Assembly (NCBI GenBank): GCA_009917455.1
Contig: QZDS01000021.1
Location: 1 to 64,000 of the forward strand
Length of the DNA: 64,000 nt
Direction of reading: 5' to 3'
Origin: a bacterium 1xD8-48
GTDB lineage: Bacteria; Bacillota; Clostridia; Lachnospirales; Lachnospiraceae
Shown piece by piece: positions 50,102-58,641 of this stretch (positions are counted from its first letter, which is position 1; each line of letters opens with the position of its first letter). Made by a program: the position numbers and the translations under genes. The notes beneath the pieces are model-generated. The model had not been told where the DNA came from, ran no database searches, and was given only the letters and a program-made list of their open reading frames with translations.

Positions 50102-51079
50102 CTAAGATAATCCATATCTGGTCCGAAATTTCTCAAGAAAATCCTGTTTATCCTTCTCCTGCCCGGTTACGCGGATTAATTTTTCCAGATTTCTCCCCGG
50201 AATCCAGGCTTTTCCTGAATTATAATAAAAATTAACTATCTTCCAGAATTTTTCCGGATAGGCCAGGCGGTAATACAGCTGTCTGAATTCTTCTTTTTCC
50301 ATGGGCCGTATCTTGTCATAGGAATTAATCAGCTCAAAGCCGATGCCTTCCGCCCAGTTATTTTTTTCCATCAGCTTTCTCATAAAAAGGTACAAATCCC
50401 TGACAGGACTGTCAGAAACACATTTTTCAAAATTAATCAGATAAATCCCGTCTTTGCAAAACATGATATTGTGATGCTGATAATCACCATGGCAGGTAAA
50501 GCGGCTTTCCTCCCCGCTCTTAAAAAACCGCAGCTCCTCTGTCATCTGCAGCGCCAGGTTAAGAAAATAGTCATAATTTTTCATCAGGTATATTTCAAAA
50601 TCTGTTTTCGGGCTTTTGTCCCACAGATATTTCCTGACTCTTTTAAGCTCTTTGTTATGCTTTTCAAACTCCAGATGCGGGGTGCGGGGCACACAGACGC
50701 CCGGCAAAGGCTCCTCCGAATAAGACGCCCTGTGAAACTGTGCCAGCGTTTCCACCGCCTGCACGCACTCGCCCGCGTCTCTCACGTTGCACTCTCTGCC
50801 TTCAAAATAAGTCTTAAGGATATAGGAAGTCCCATCCGCGTCCTGCGTCAGAAGTTCCTGCTCTTTATTTTTAAGAATGCCTTCCACATTCTCAAAACCA
50901 TTTTCTTTCACCATGGTGAGCAGAGCATTCTGAAAAACGGCCTTTTCCCTGCGCCCGGCGTATTCCTTCCATATATAAGTGCCCTGTTTTGTTTCACATA
51001 GAATAGCGCCCCGACCTTTCCAGGTGCGAAGCACTTCAATATCATAATTTTCCAACAGATTAACGCTTCTGTCATTCAC
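50102..51079 (-). CDS. CotS-family spore coat protein (kinase-like)
   Basis: 325 residues with an aminoglycoside-phosphotransferase-like fold: HGDYQHHNIMF (catalytic-loop-like) and LINFEKCVSDSPVRDLYLFMRKL, the part where kinases have DFD; here Asn-Phe-Glu, so activity is doubtful. The GRNLEKLIRVTG block and length match CotS/YutH spore coat proteins. I start at GTG (51079) with GGGGG eight bases upstream. No other coat genes nearby. Confidence 0.85.
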   Translation of the reverse strand: MNDRSVNLLENYDIEVLRTWKGRGAILCETKQGTYIWKEYAGRREKAVFQNALLTMVKENGFENVEGILKNKEQELLTQDADGTSYILKTYFEGRECNVRDAGECVQAVETLAQFHRASYSEEPLPGVCVPRTPHLEFEKHNKELKRVRKYLWDKSPKTDFEIYLMKNYDYFLNLALQMTEELRFFKSGEESRFTCHGDYQHHNIMFCKDGIYLINFEKCVSDSPVRDLYLFMRKLMEKNNWAEGIGFELINSYDKIRPMEKEEFRQLYYRLAYPEKFWKIVNFYYNSGKAWIPGRNLEKLIRVTGQEKDKQDFLEKFRTRYGLS

Positions 51080-51177
51080 GGCGATTACCCCCAAGTTGTG
51101 TCATATCCTATCATATGAATAACCGCCATAAAGTATTACTGGAAATGTTGCCTCTTTCCGTCCTCCTGACATCAGCA

Positions 51178-52527
51178 TTATTTTCCGCCTGCCGATTCCT
51201 CCGCCGCAATGGCAAGCAGCGTATCCTTTTGGTTCAGCTCAGGGTTTTCAATCACAATATCAAGGAGTCTTCCAAGGGTCTCCCCAAGCGCCGGTCCTGG
51301 CTGCATTCCGGCCCTGTCAATTAAATCCTTTCCTGTCACGGCAAGATTTTTTAAAGACAGACAGTGCCGCTCCTTAAGAATCTGCTCATATACCTCTCCC
51401 ACTGCCCGAAGCCGTTCTTCCTTTTCAAGACGCAGATACGTACTCTGAGCCATCATATCCGCATGCCTGACCTCCAGAAGCAGCGGGAAAATATCTTCCC
51501 CCACCTTCCTGACCGCCCGCCGGACGTATTTTGCCTCCGGGAGAATGTCGTAATCATGATAAAGAACAAGGCGGGTGACCGTCTGTATAGTGTGGTTGTC
51601 AAATTTCAGTCTGTGCAGAACCCGCCGGGTGATTTCCTCCGATACTGCCGGATGCCCGTGAAAATGGGAAATCCCTTCCGGGCTCTCCGTCAGTGTCTCC
51701 GGCTTTCCCATATCATGAAAGAGCATGGCAAGGCGCAGTCCCTTCTCCGGCCTTATCTCCTGCATGGATTTTAAAATATGCTCTCCTACGTTGTAACAGT
51801 GGTGGGGATTATTCTGCTCCGTTTCCATACATCTGTCAAACTCGGGCAGAATAATTTTTGTAATGCCCGTCTTCCAGGCAGTCCGCAGCTTTTCCGGGTG
51901 GGGGGACACCGCCAGCTTTGTCAGCTCCACGGCAATCCTCTCCGCGCTGATAAGCCGCAGCCTCTCCGAAAGCTTACCGATTGCCGCCGAAGTCTTTTCT
52001 TCTATTTCATATCCCAGCTGGGCGGAAAAACGCACCGCCCGCATCATGCGCAGGGCGTCCTCCGTAAAACGCTCTCCGGCGTCGCCCACGCATCTGATTA
52101 CCTTATTTTCAATATCCTTAAGACCGCCGAACTCATCCACAAGCCCCGCCTGTTCATTGTAGGCCATGGCGTTGATTGTGAAGTCTCTCCTTTTCAGGTC
52201 CTCTTTAAGGCTGGCGGTAAAGGTCACGCTTTCCGGGTGTCTGCCGTCCTCGTACTTGCCGTCAACGCGGTAGGTCGTCACCTCAAAGCCTTCTTTTCCG
52301 AGCATCACCGTGACTGTCCCGTGCTTAATTCCTGTGTCTATGGTGTGCCGAAAAAGCTCCTTTACCAGAAGGGGGGAGGCGGAGGTGGTGATATCCCAAT
52401 CCGCCGCCTCCCGCCCTAAAATAAAGTCGCGGATACACCCCCCTACGGCATAGGCCTCGTAGCCGGCTTCCATAATCGTATCTATGATGAATTTTACTTT
52501 TTCAGGTAGTTGTATCTCGACGTTCAT
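51178..52527 (-). CDS. cca: CCA tRNA nucleotidyltransferase with HD domain
   Basis: 449 residues. Class II nucleotidyltransferase head: AYAVGGCIRDFILGREAADWDITTSASP, DFTINAMAYN, RMMRAVRFSAQLGYEIE. A central HD domain LAMLFHDMGKPETLT follows. It adds CCA to tRNA 3' ends, needed because the tRNA-Gly here lacks an encoded CCA. ATG at 52527 has only a weak GGA upstream; the longer frame lacks family similarity. Confidence 0.95.
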   Translation of the reverse strand: MNVEIQLPEKVKFIIDTIMEAGYEAYAVGGCIRDFILGREAADWDITTSASPLLVKELFRHTIDTGIKHGTVTVMLGKEGFEVTTYRVDGKYEDGRHPESVTFTASLKEDLKRRDFTINAMAYNEQAGLVDEFGGLKDIENKVIRCVGDAGERFTEDALRMMRAVRFSAQLGYEIEEKTSAAIGKLSERLRLISAERIAVELTKLAVSPHPEKLRTAWKTGITKIILPEFDRCMETEQNNPHHCYNVGEHILKSMQEIRPEKGLRLAMLFHDMGKPETLTESPEGISHFHGHPAVSEEITRRVLHRLKFDNHTIQTVTRLVLYHDYDILPEAKYVRRAVRKVGEDIFPLLLEVRHADMMAQSTYLRLEKEERLRAVGEVYEQILKERHCLSLKNLAVTGKDLIDRAGMQPGPALGETLGRLLDIVIENPELNQKDTLLAIAAEESAGGK

Positions 52528-52561
52528 ATTCTTAGTTCCGCTGATTCCGGCTCCTCTTTTA

Positions 52562-53992
52562 TCAATATGCTCTGCCCCAGTAAACCATTTTCTTTGCGGG
52601 TCTGCCACAGTAAACGCAGGTATCAGACAGGCACTCCTGCTCAAAGGGCATACAGCGGCTGGTAACGGTCATGTTTTCTTTGATGGCTTCCTCGCATTCC
52701 CGTTCTCCGCACCACATTGCCTTAACAAAACCGGATTTTTCCGCAAAACTCCTTTCAAATTCTTCTCTGTTTACCGCTGTGTATGTGTGCTCCTCCAGAT
52801 GCTTTCCCGCCCGTGCAAGCATGTCGGACTGAATCGTTCTCAGCAGCTCTCCCACGGTCTCTTCCAGCTTATCCAGCGCAACTTCTGTCTTTTCCCTTGT
52901 GTCACGGCGGCAGATTACACATTTGCCCGCCTCGATATCCTTAGGGCCGATTTCCACACGCATGGGGATTCCCCTCATCTCCTGCTCGGAGAATTTCCAT
53001 CCGGGGCTCTTGTCGCTGTCATCCACCTTCACGCGGAAAGCTCCCAGCTTATCCCGCAGCTCATAAGCCTTGTCGAGAACGCCTTCCTTTTTCTGCTGGA
53101 TAGGGATAATCATCACCTGTGTGGGCGCAATTTCAGGAGGCAGCACCAGTCCCGAGTCGTCGCCGTGAACCATGATAATCGCTCCGATAATTCTGGTGGA
53201 AACTCCCCAGGAGGTCTGATGAACATATTTCAGCTGATTGTCCTTATCCGTAAACTGAATGCCGAAGGCTCTGGCAAATCCGTCGCCAAAGTTATGGCTG
53301 GTTCCCGACTGGAGCGCTTTGCCGTCGTGCATCAGCGCTTCTATGGTGTAGGTGGCCTCCGCCCCCGCGAACTTTTCCTTTTCCGTCTTGCGGCCCTTTA
53401 CCACGGGAATGGCCAGCACCTCCTCGCAGAAGTCCGCATAAACGTTCAGCATCTGCTCTGTGCGTTCCTGCGCCTCCTCGGCTGTTGCGTGTGCCGTGTG
53501 GCCCTCCTGCCACAGAAATTCCCTTGAGCGCAGGAAAGGACGCGTCTCCTTTTCCCACCTCACAACGCTGCACCACTGATTATATACCCTGGGCAAATCT
53601 CTGTAGGAGTGGATGTCTCCCTTATAGAAATCACAAAACAGGGTTTCCGATGTGGGGCGCACGCACATTCTCTCCTGAAGGGGATTTAAGCCCCCGTGAG
53701 TTACCCATGCCACTTCGGGCGCAAAGCCTTCCACGTGGTCCTTTTCTTTCTCTAAAAGGCTCTCGGGAATAAACATGGGCATATACACGTTCTCCACTCC
53801 CGTCGCTTTGAATCTCTCGTCCAGCCGCTTCTGGATGTTTTCCCAGATAGCATAGCCGGCGGGCTTGATTACCATACAGCCTTTTACATTGGAATATCCG
53901 ATGAGTTCCGCTTTTTTGACCACATCCGTATACCACTGGGCGAAATCCTCGCTCATGGATGTGATTGCTTCCACTAACTTTTTCTCTGCCAT
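52562..53992 (-). CDS. proS: prolyl-tRNA synthetase, archaeal/eukaryal type
   Basis: 476 residues, the ProS type 3 form: no editing insertion, class II motif 2 (SWGV-like [26 protein letters not shown]), zinc-type end [18 protein letters not shown] with the C-terminal Tyr. ATG at 53992 has GGAG five bases upstream; an open frame extends 48 codons into the interspersed repeats but is not coding. Preceded by a T-box leader, so expression rises when tRNA-Pro is uncharged. Confidence 0.96.
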   Translation of the reverse strand: MAEKKLVEAITSMSEDFAQWYTDVVKKAELIGYSNVKGCMVIKPAGYAIWENIQKRLDERFKATGVENVYMPMFIPESLLEKEKDHVEGFAPEVAWVTHGGLNPLQERMCVRPTSETLFCDFYKGDIHSYRDLPRVYNQWCSVVRWEKETRPFLRSREFLWQEGHTAHATAEEAQERTEQMLNVYADFCEEVLAIPVVKGRKTEKEKFAGAEATYTIEALMHDGKALQSGTSHNFGDGFARAFGIQFTDKDNQLKYVHQTSWGVSTRIIGAIIMVHGDDSGLVLPPEIAPTQVMIIPIQQKKEGVLDKAYELRDKLGAFRVKVDDSDKSPGWKFSEQEMRGIPMRVEIGPKDIEAGKCVICRRDTREKTEVALDKLEETVGELLRTIQSDMLARAGKHLEEHTYTAVNREEFERSFAEKSGFVKAMWCGERECEEAIKENMTVTSRCMPFEQECLSDTCVYCGRPAKKMVYWGRAY

Positions 53993-54004
53993 TTTCTCTC
54001 CATT

Positions 54005-54108
54005 CCAGTTCCGCAAGTGCGCTTCCAGTACACTTGGGTCTGGAACGATTTTTGGCCGCTTATGCGTCCTAAAATCGTTCCGTGCACTGTACGCGCATTT
54101 GCTGTTTT
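54005..54108. repeat. interspersed hairpin repeat, copy B (tandem unit 1)
   Basis: Unit of ~104 bp beginning CCAGTTCCGC. Inverted arms GGAACGATTTT (54042-54052) and AAAATCGTTCC (54071-54081) with an 18-nt loop, followed by CGTGCACTGTACGCGC and TGCTGTTTT. Lies in the proS leader, 13 bp from the start codon. Confidence 0.8.
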
Positions 54109-54212
54109 CCAGTTCCGCTGCAGCCCGCAAACACACCTGGGTCTGGAACGACTTTCGGCTGCTTACGCATCCTAAAATCGTTCCGTGCGTCTGTGGGCTT
54201 TCGCTGTTTTTT
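54109..54212. repeat. interspersed hairpin repeat, copy C (tandem unit 2)
   Basis: Direct repeat of copy B at ~104-bp period. Arms 54145-54155 and 54174-54184 with one mismatch. The first bases of a third unit (AGTTCCGCAA) follow at 54214, so the array ends in a partial copy close to the T-box. Confidence 0.8.
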
Positions 54213-54239
54213 TAGTTCCGCAATAACTACAACACAAAG

Positions 54240-54604
54240 GGCGGCACACCTATCCACCCTGTAAGGGACCGGAATCCGGCGGTACCACCCTGATTAATGC
54301 TTTCACATTCTCTTTTCTTACCGTTATCGCCGGTGCTACGCTGTATTTTCATACAGGGCTCCAAGGCAGGTTCCGAACATTGTCACCCGGAAATCTTTCA
54401 GCGCCTTTTGCTTTTCCATGCGGCCTTTATGCTCCGGGGCATGTTCCCGGTTGCCTGCTTTTTGCAAAAGGGATTTCCTCTCTGACGGCTTCCTGTACGT
54501 ACTAATCCTTTTCTTCGCCACGTCTTTTTCCTTGCGGAAAATCATTTTACCTATGCCGGTTTCAAAACCGGGAGCTTATCTGCAGGTTTCGTTTCCGACA
54601 TCGT
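54240..54604 (-). promoter_or_regulatory. T-box leader of proS
   Basis: Minus-strand leader of about 360 nt. The T-box AGGGTGGTACCGC is at 54279-54291, in front of CGGATTCCGG; upstream parts contain stem-I-like elements (AGTA, AGAGAGG). I could not find a clean U-tract terminator, nor fix the specifier codon. The downstream gene proS predicts tRNA-Pro as ligand. Confidence 0.85.
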
Positions 54605-54610
54605 ACCATG

Positions 54611-54639
54611 ATTGTAGAAAATTTCTGCCGATTTGTCAA
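54611..54639 (-). promoter_or_regulatory. promoter of the T-box/proS transcript
   Basis: TTGACA, 17 bp, TACAAT. Transcription would start near 54604, giving a 5' leader of about 610 nt to the proS ATG. Confidence 0.75.
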
Positions 54640-54689
54640 CACCCTTTGCGTTTTGTGCGCAGACAAAACCGAACGGGTTTGCCAGCCTG

Positions 54690-54738
54690 TTGACAGGAAA
54701 ACATCGCTATGCTATAATGGTAACAGACGTTGCGCAAC
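54690..54738 (+). promoter_or_regulatory. promoter and palindromic operator of the TetR-methyltransferase operon
   Basis: TTGACA at 54690, 17 bp, TATAAT at 54713, both perfect. A 10-bp palindrome GTTGCGCAAC (54729-54738) lies just past the predicted start, a good TetR operator candidate for the adjacent gene. Confidence 0.7.
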
Positions 54739-54765
54739 TTATATTTCCATATGGAGGGAATAAAA

Positions 54766-55323
54766 ATGCCGCCAATACCAATTATTACGAAACAGGACAT
54801 TATTGACGCCGGGATTCAGTTAATCAGAGAGAACGGAATAAGCAGCGTAAATGCCCGCAGTCTGGCGAAATCTCTTAACTGCTCTACAAAGCCTCTTTTT
54901 CGCGTTTACAAAAATATGGAGGAGCTGAAAAAGGATATTAAAAAGGAACTTGATAATTATTACAGTGAATTTATGGAAAAGAATATGACTGATGAAAACC
55001 GGCTGTTAAGTCAGGGCATTTCATATATCGAATTTGCGCGTAGTGAAAAAATGATTTTCAACAGCTTATTTATGAATATGACCATGGCCGGTTCTTCCTT
55101 ACAGGATATTATCCATGCAGAGTGGAACAGAGCTTCCATAGAAAATGCAAGAGAACTGACAGGCTTGTCAACAGAAAAAGCAGAAATGCTGTTTATCAAT
55201 TTTTGGCTGTATTCTCATGGTATAGCTACGCAAATTGTATCGAATGATATCGAAATTCCATTGGATACGGTAAAGAATTTATTGAAAAATGCTTTTAAAC
55301 GTTTTTCGTTGGAAACAGTATAA
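54766..55323 (+). CDS. TetR-family regulator
   Basis: 185 residues. N-terminal HTH: TKQDIIDAGIQLIRENGISSVNARSLAKSLNCSTKPLFRVYKNMEEL, with STKPLF in place of the usual recognition helix GxxxxxLY. Start ATG at 54766 with GGAGGG seven bases upstream. Noticeably AT-rich, like the following gene. It likely represses both and is released by an unknown ligand. Confidence 0.88.
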   Translation: MPPIPIITKQDIIDAGIQLIRENGISSVNARSLAKSLNCSTKPLFRVYKNMEELKKDIKKELDNYYSEFMEKNMTDENRLLSQGISYIEFARSEKMIFNSLFMNMTMAGSSLQDIIHAEWNRASIENARELTGLSTEKAEMLFINFWLYSHGIATQIVSNDIEIPLDTVKNLLKNAFKRFSLETV

Positions 55324-55348
55324 AAAATGCAAGAAAGGATAGTTTCAC

Positions 55349-56074
55349 ATGTTGGAAAATAAAAAAAGGACACCGGAAGAACTCAAAAAATATATGATTG
55401 ACCTCAGGGAATGGTTAGCCCAGGAGAGGGATAAGCCCATTGAAGAAATGGCAGATTTCTTTTCCAACCGGATTGATAATTATGATAATGTTCATCTTGG
55501 TAATTGGCCGGAGGAATATGCTCATATAGCGGATTACTTTGATACCCCTTTAAATACTTTACTTGATATTGGCTGCGGTACCGGGCTGGAGCTTGCATCA
55601 ATCTATGAAAGGTTTCCTGATGTGAAGATTACGGGTATTGATTTATCCAAAGATATGTTGGAAAAACTCCGGGTTAAATATGCGGATAGGGATATTGATT
55701 TAATTATGGCAGATTATTTTGAATATCCATTAGAAGCAGAGAAATATGACGCCGCTCTTTCATTTGAAACATTACATCATTTTAAATATGCTAAAAAGCA
55801 AAAGATATATGAGAAGCTTTTTCAGGCAATTAAACGCGGAGGTTACTATATCGAATGTGATTATGTCGCCTGTTGTCTGGATGAGGAAAAGCTCTGCCTT
55901 GAGCAGTATGAATTTAAACGTAAAGAAAACAACATACCTGACGACGTCTTTGTTCATATTGATATTCCTTTAACGCCTGAGCATCAAATACAGTTGATGA
56001 GAAATGCTGGTTTCAGAAATGTGCATATACTTTACGAAAATAAAAGCACAATGATTATTAAAGCCGAAAAATGA
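55349..56074 (+). CDS. class I SAM-dependent methyltransferase
   Basis: 241 residues. Motif I LLDIGCGTGLELA (about 71-83), acidic motif TGIDLSKDM, and motif with LIMADYFEY. Family methyltransf_11/25-like; the substrate is unknown. A 70-residue N-terminal extension (KYMIDLREWLAQERDK) precedes the fold. RBS AAAGGA nine bases upstream; 25 bp after the TetR gene, so one operon, AT-rich compared with neighbours, suggesting transfer. Confidence 0.88.
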   Translation: MLENKKRTPEELKKYMIDLREWLAQERDKPIEEMADFFSNRIDNYDNVHLGNWPEEYAHIADYFDTPLNTLLDIGCGTGLELASIYERFPDVKITGIDLSKDMLEKLRVKYADRDIDLIMADYFEYPLEAEKYDAALSFETLHHFKYAKKQKIYEKLFQAIKRGGYYIECDYVACCLDEEKLCLEQYEFKRKENNIPDDVFVHIDIPLTPEHQIQLMRNAGFRNVHILYENKSTMIIKAEK

Positions 56075-56135
56075 ACGAAGCCGGACGCAGAAACGACAGA
56101 GTTGTTCTCTTATAAGTAAAAAAAGAAATCACATT

Positions 56136-56855
56136 TCAGAGCCCTTTCATCATGCGCGTGGACATCAGGCAGGTTTCTCCGTTGGTAAAATGAATCATCC
56201 TGTTTTTGACGTCCACCTCTTTTATGTTATTTTTATTTACCAGAAACGACCGGTGGCAGCGCACAAAGTTATCGCCCAATGTGTCCGCCAGCTCTTTTAT
56301 CGTGCCGGAAAATTCAATCTGGCGGTCTTTTCCGTGGAGAATGACCTTATGGATATTGCCGGAGGTCTCAAAAAAGAAAATGTCATTATAATCCACGCTG
56401 ATTTTCCGTCCGCCGAACCGGACAGTACAGGCCTTATGTGTCCTGCCCATATGGAGCGTATGGCGTTCCATTGCATTTAACAGACATTCCCTGATTTTCA
56501 CCTTCGCTTCGGCAGGATTGTCCTTTAAAACAAAGTCCATTGCCTCCACCCGATACTGAAAGGTCATGTAGCTCATTTCGGAATGCGCGGTTATGAATAT
56601 GACGAAGCCGCGGGGGTCGGACAATCTGATTTCCTGCGCCAGCTTCATTCCGTTCATATCGCTGCCCAGGTCGATATCAAGGAAATAAATTCCTGTGTTT
56701 GTACCGGTTCTGACCTTTTCCAGCAGTACATACGGGTCCCCCGCCTCCAGGATAAGCTGCATATCCAGCTCCTCTATCAGTACAGTATTCCGAATAATTT
56801 GCACAATCGCCCGCCGCTGCGCGGCGTCATCTTCGCACACAAAGATGTCCAGCAT
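56136..56855 (-). CDS. LytTR-type response regulator (AgrA-like)
   Basis: 239 residues: receiver domain with acidic pocket (CEDD, residues 7-10) and phospho-acceptor Asp60 (YFLDIDLG), then a LytTR DNA-binding domain (KISVDYNDIFFFETSGNIHKVILH, HRSFLVNKNNIKEVD). It would bind direct repeats near promoters. It is co-transcribed after its sensor kinase, 6 bp downstream. Confidence 0.93.
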   Translation of the reverse strand: MLDIFVCEDDAAQRRAIVQIIRNTVLIEELDMQLILEAGDPYVLLEKVRTGTNTGIYFLDIDLGSDMNGMKLAQEIRLSDPRGFVIFITAHSEMSYMTFQYRVEAMDFVLKDNPAEAKVKIRECLLNAMERHTLHMGRTHKACTVRFGGRKISVDYNDIFFFETSGNIHKVILHGKDRQIEFSGTIKELADTLGDNFVRCHRSFLVNKNNIKEVDVKNRMIHFTNGETCLMSTRMMKGL

Positions 56856-56861
56856 ATGATA

Positions 56862-58157
56862 TCACCCCTTTCCGGCAGACAGCTCCATGTGCTGCGTGAA
56901 GCGTCCGCGCCTTATTGTTGTTTCCAGCAGAACATTGTCATAAGAACCGATGATTTTCTGAACATTGGAAAGCCCGATTCCCTGATGTCCGGTCTTTGTG
57001 CTGAACCCCTTTTGCTTTAACCTGTGCAGCGCCACTCCGTTATCCTGAAAGCAGTTGCTTATGATGACCGACACGCCTTCCTCATTCTGAATGATATTTA
57101 AGCCTATCTGCGGCTGACTGGTCTCCAGCGCGGCTTCAATCGCATTGTCCAGAAAGATTCCCAGTATTCTGGCAAGGTCTACGGTGTCCATCAGAAAACC
57201 GTCCACCTTATCGGGAATGTCAATCGTGACCTCAATCCCGGATTCGTGGGCGTAAATCATTTTTGCGCAGAGCAGGCTTTTGATTTCCAACACACCGATG
57301 TTGCCTAACTGATTCAGCTTGTAATCCCCCTGGTCAATCAGATTCTTCGTAGGGAAAATTTTGCTTTCAAAAAATTTCTTTAGTTCGTCCATATCGCCGT
57401 TTTCAATATAGCCGGACAGTGAGAGCAGAATGTTCACATAATCGTGCTTAAAAGAGCGCAGACCGTTATACATGGCTTCCAGATTTTGTGCGTAGTCCTG
57501 TAAATCCTGCAGGGCTTTCTGTTTGGCCTGCTCCTGCACCTGCTCCAGCCACATAAGGCGCATGGCCAGAAGCAGAAAAAGCATAACGAGCAGATATCCT
57601 GAAATATGCAGGACGTTATTATATATCATTTTGCCGAGAGAGCCGTTTTGTCCCGGGATGATATCGTCAAATAAAAAAATGGTTATAAGGAGCAGTAATA
57701 CGGCGTCAATCAGATACCACGTCTGATGAAGGCGCAAAACGCCTTTGCCTGACAATAATAATTTTTTAAGCAGTCTGCCGCAAAACAGCGTAATAAAATA
57801 AAACAGCAGGATGTGAATCAGCCGCACGCCAAAGGAAACATACTGCCGATTGATGAAAGACAAAGGAATCAATGCATGCAGAAAACCGGTCAGAATATTA
57901 TCTGTCACAATGGCAAGCACGAATCCAACCATCCCCATACAGACATTCTCCGGCGCGGTATCCCGGCAGATAATCAGTCCATAAATACAGACTACAGCCA
58001 GAATGCCGAACAGACCGTATGGTATTAAGGACAGGAGCGTTACCGGCATTCCGGCAGCCAGCAGCAGTACATAAAGCGCAGCAAACGCTTTCAGGCTCAT
58101 GCGCCCGGGCCATACATTGCGAATGGCAACAGCAAGCTGAAAAAAAGACAGCAGCAT
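56862..58157 (-). CDS. AgrC-like GHKL sensor kinase
   Basis: 431 residues. Six N-terminal hydrophobic helices (about 1-200) as in peptide-sensing AgrC kinases, a coiled segment, phospho-acceptor His238 in RSFKHDYVN, and a GHKL ATPase: FLDNAIEAALE (N box), GHQGIGLSNVQKII (G box). AgrB and AgrD genes are absent here. RBS AAGGAAG lies a little far upstream of the ATG. Confidence 0.93.
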   Translation of the reverse strand: MLLSFFQLAVAIRNVWPGRMSLKAFAALYVLLLAAGMPVTLLSLIPYGLFGILAVVCIYGLIICRDTAPENVCMGMVGFVLAIVTDNILTGFLHALIPLSFINRQYVSFGVRLIHILLFYFITLFCGRLLKKLLLSGKGVLRLHQTWYLIDAVLLLLITIFLFDDIIPGQNGSLGKMIYNNVLHISGYLLVMLFLLLAMRLMWLEQVQEQAKQKALQDLQDYAQNLEAMYNGLRSFKHDYVNILLSLSGYIENGDMDELKKFFESKIFPTKNLIDQGDYKLNQLGNIGVLEIKSLLCAKMIYAHESGIEVTIDIPDKVDGFLMDTVDLARILGIFLDNAIEAALETSQPQIGLNIIQNEEGVSVIISNCFQDNGVALHRLKQKGFSTKTGHQGIGLSNVQKIIGSYDNVLLETTIRRGRFTQHMELSAGKG

Positions 58158-58193
58158 TTCAATATTTTCTTCCTTTCAAGTTTTACTCCCCTG

Positions 58194-58222
58194 ATTATAC
58201 TTTATGTGATTCTCTGTATCAA
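58194..58222 (-). promoter_or_regulatory. promoter of the kinase-regulator operon
   Basis: TTGATA, 17 bp, TATAAT, about 37 bp upstream of the kinase start. Confidence 0.7.
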
Positions 58223-58245
58223 GCGCCGCTATGCGAAAATGACGA

Positions 58246-58341
58246 ATAAGTGCGCGCTTTGCCGAAAAAGGAACGCACTTATCTGCAAAAAGAAGCGTTT
58301 TACGACTGTTTTGAGAGAACCGCTGTTTTCTCTGGTATACT
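58246..58341 (+). promoter_or_regulatory. regulatory region of the small membrane-protein gene
   Basis: Contains a 9-bp inverted repeat ATAAGTGCG / CGCACTTAT (58246-58254, 58274-58282), a direct repeat CTGTTTT (58306-58312 and 58323-58329, 17 bp offset) and an extended -10 TGGTATACT (58333-58341). The direct repeat sits where the -35 should be and is a candidate site for the LytTR regulator encoded opposite, although the spacing differs from the usual 21-22 bp. Confidence 0.5.
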
Positions 58342-58423
58342 CTCTTGCAGATAAATACATATTAGTTGCAATAAGCTGACCCGCGAAGCGTGGCAGCGTT
58401 TGCCGGGAAGGAGATTGAAAGTT

Positions 58424-58600
58424 ATGAAAAATCTTTTGAAAGGGGCTGCAGTGATGGCAGCTGTAATGATTGCTAATTTAATCGTCAGTATCGTCTGCAA
58501 TATGAACGGCATTGAATTAAATTCGACAGTTACAGGTACCGTATCAGCAGTTTCCGCTATATTAATTTATCACGGACTGACGAAAAATGGAAAAAATTAG
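58424..58600 (+). CDS. 58-residue hydrophobic small protein facing the two-component system
   Basis: MKNLLKGAAVMAAVMIANLIVS..., two hydrophobic segments (about 5-27 and 36-52) and a short charged tail (HGLTKNGKN). RBS AAGGAG lies ten bases upstream. No family recognised. Too short and too hydrophobic for an enzyme; candidates are a signal precursor, an immunity-like or toxin-like peptide, or a modulator of the kinase. Divergent from the kinase operon across an intergenic region with regulatory repeats. Confidence 0.6.
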   Translation: MKNLLKGAAVMAAVMIANLIVSIVCNMNGIELNSTVTGTVSAVSAILIYHGLTKNGKN

Positions 58601-58641
58601 GAGTCAGTGACGGTATGGGTCGTGTTCTGCCAGGAAATCCG

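Noticed and set aside
51778-52419. 213-codon open frame on the plus strand
   Set aside because: Lies entirely antisense to cca, has no RBS, and its translation has the Leu/Arg/His-rich look of a shadow frame.
53993-54136. 48-codon N-terminal extension of proS
   Set aside because: Encoded by the hairpin repeats; prolyl-tRNA synthetases of this type start at [11 protein letters not shown], where an RBS is present.
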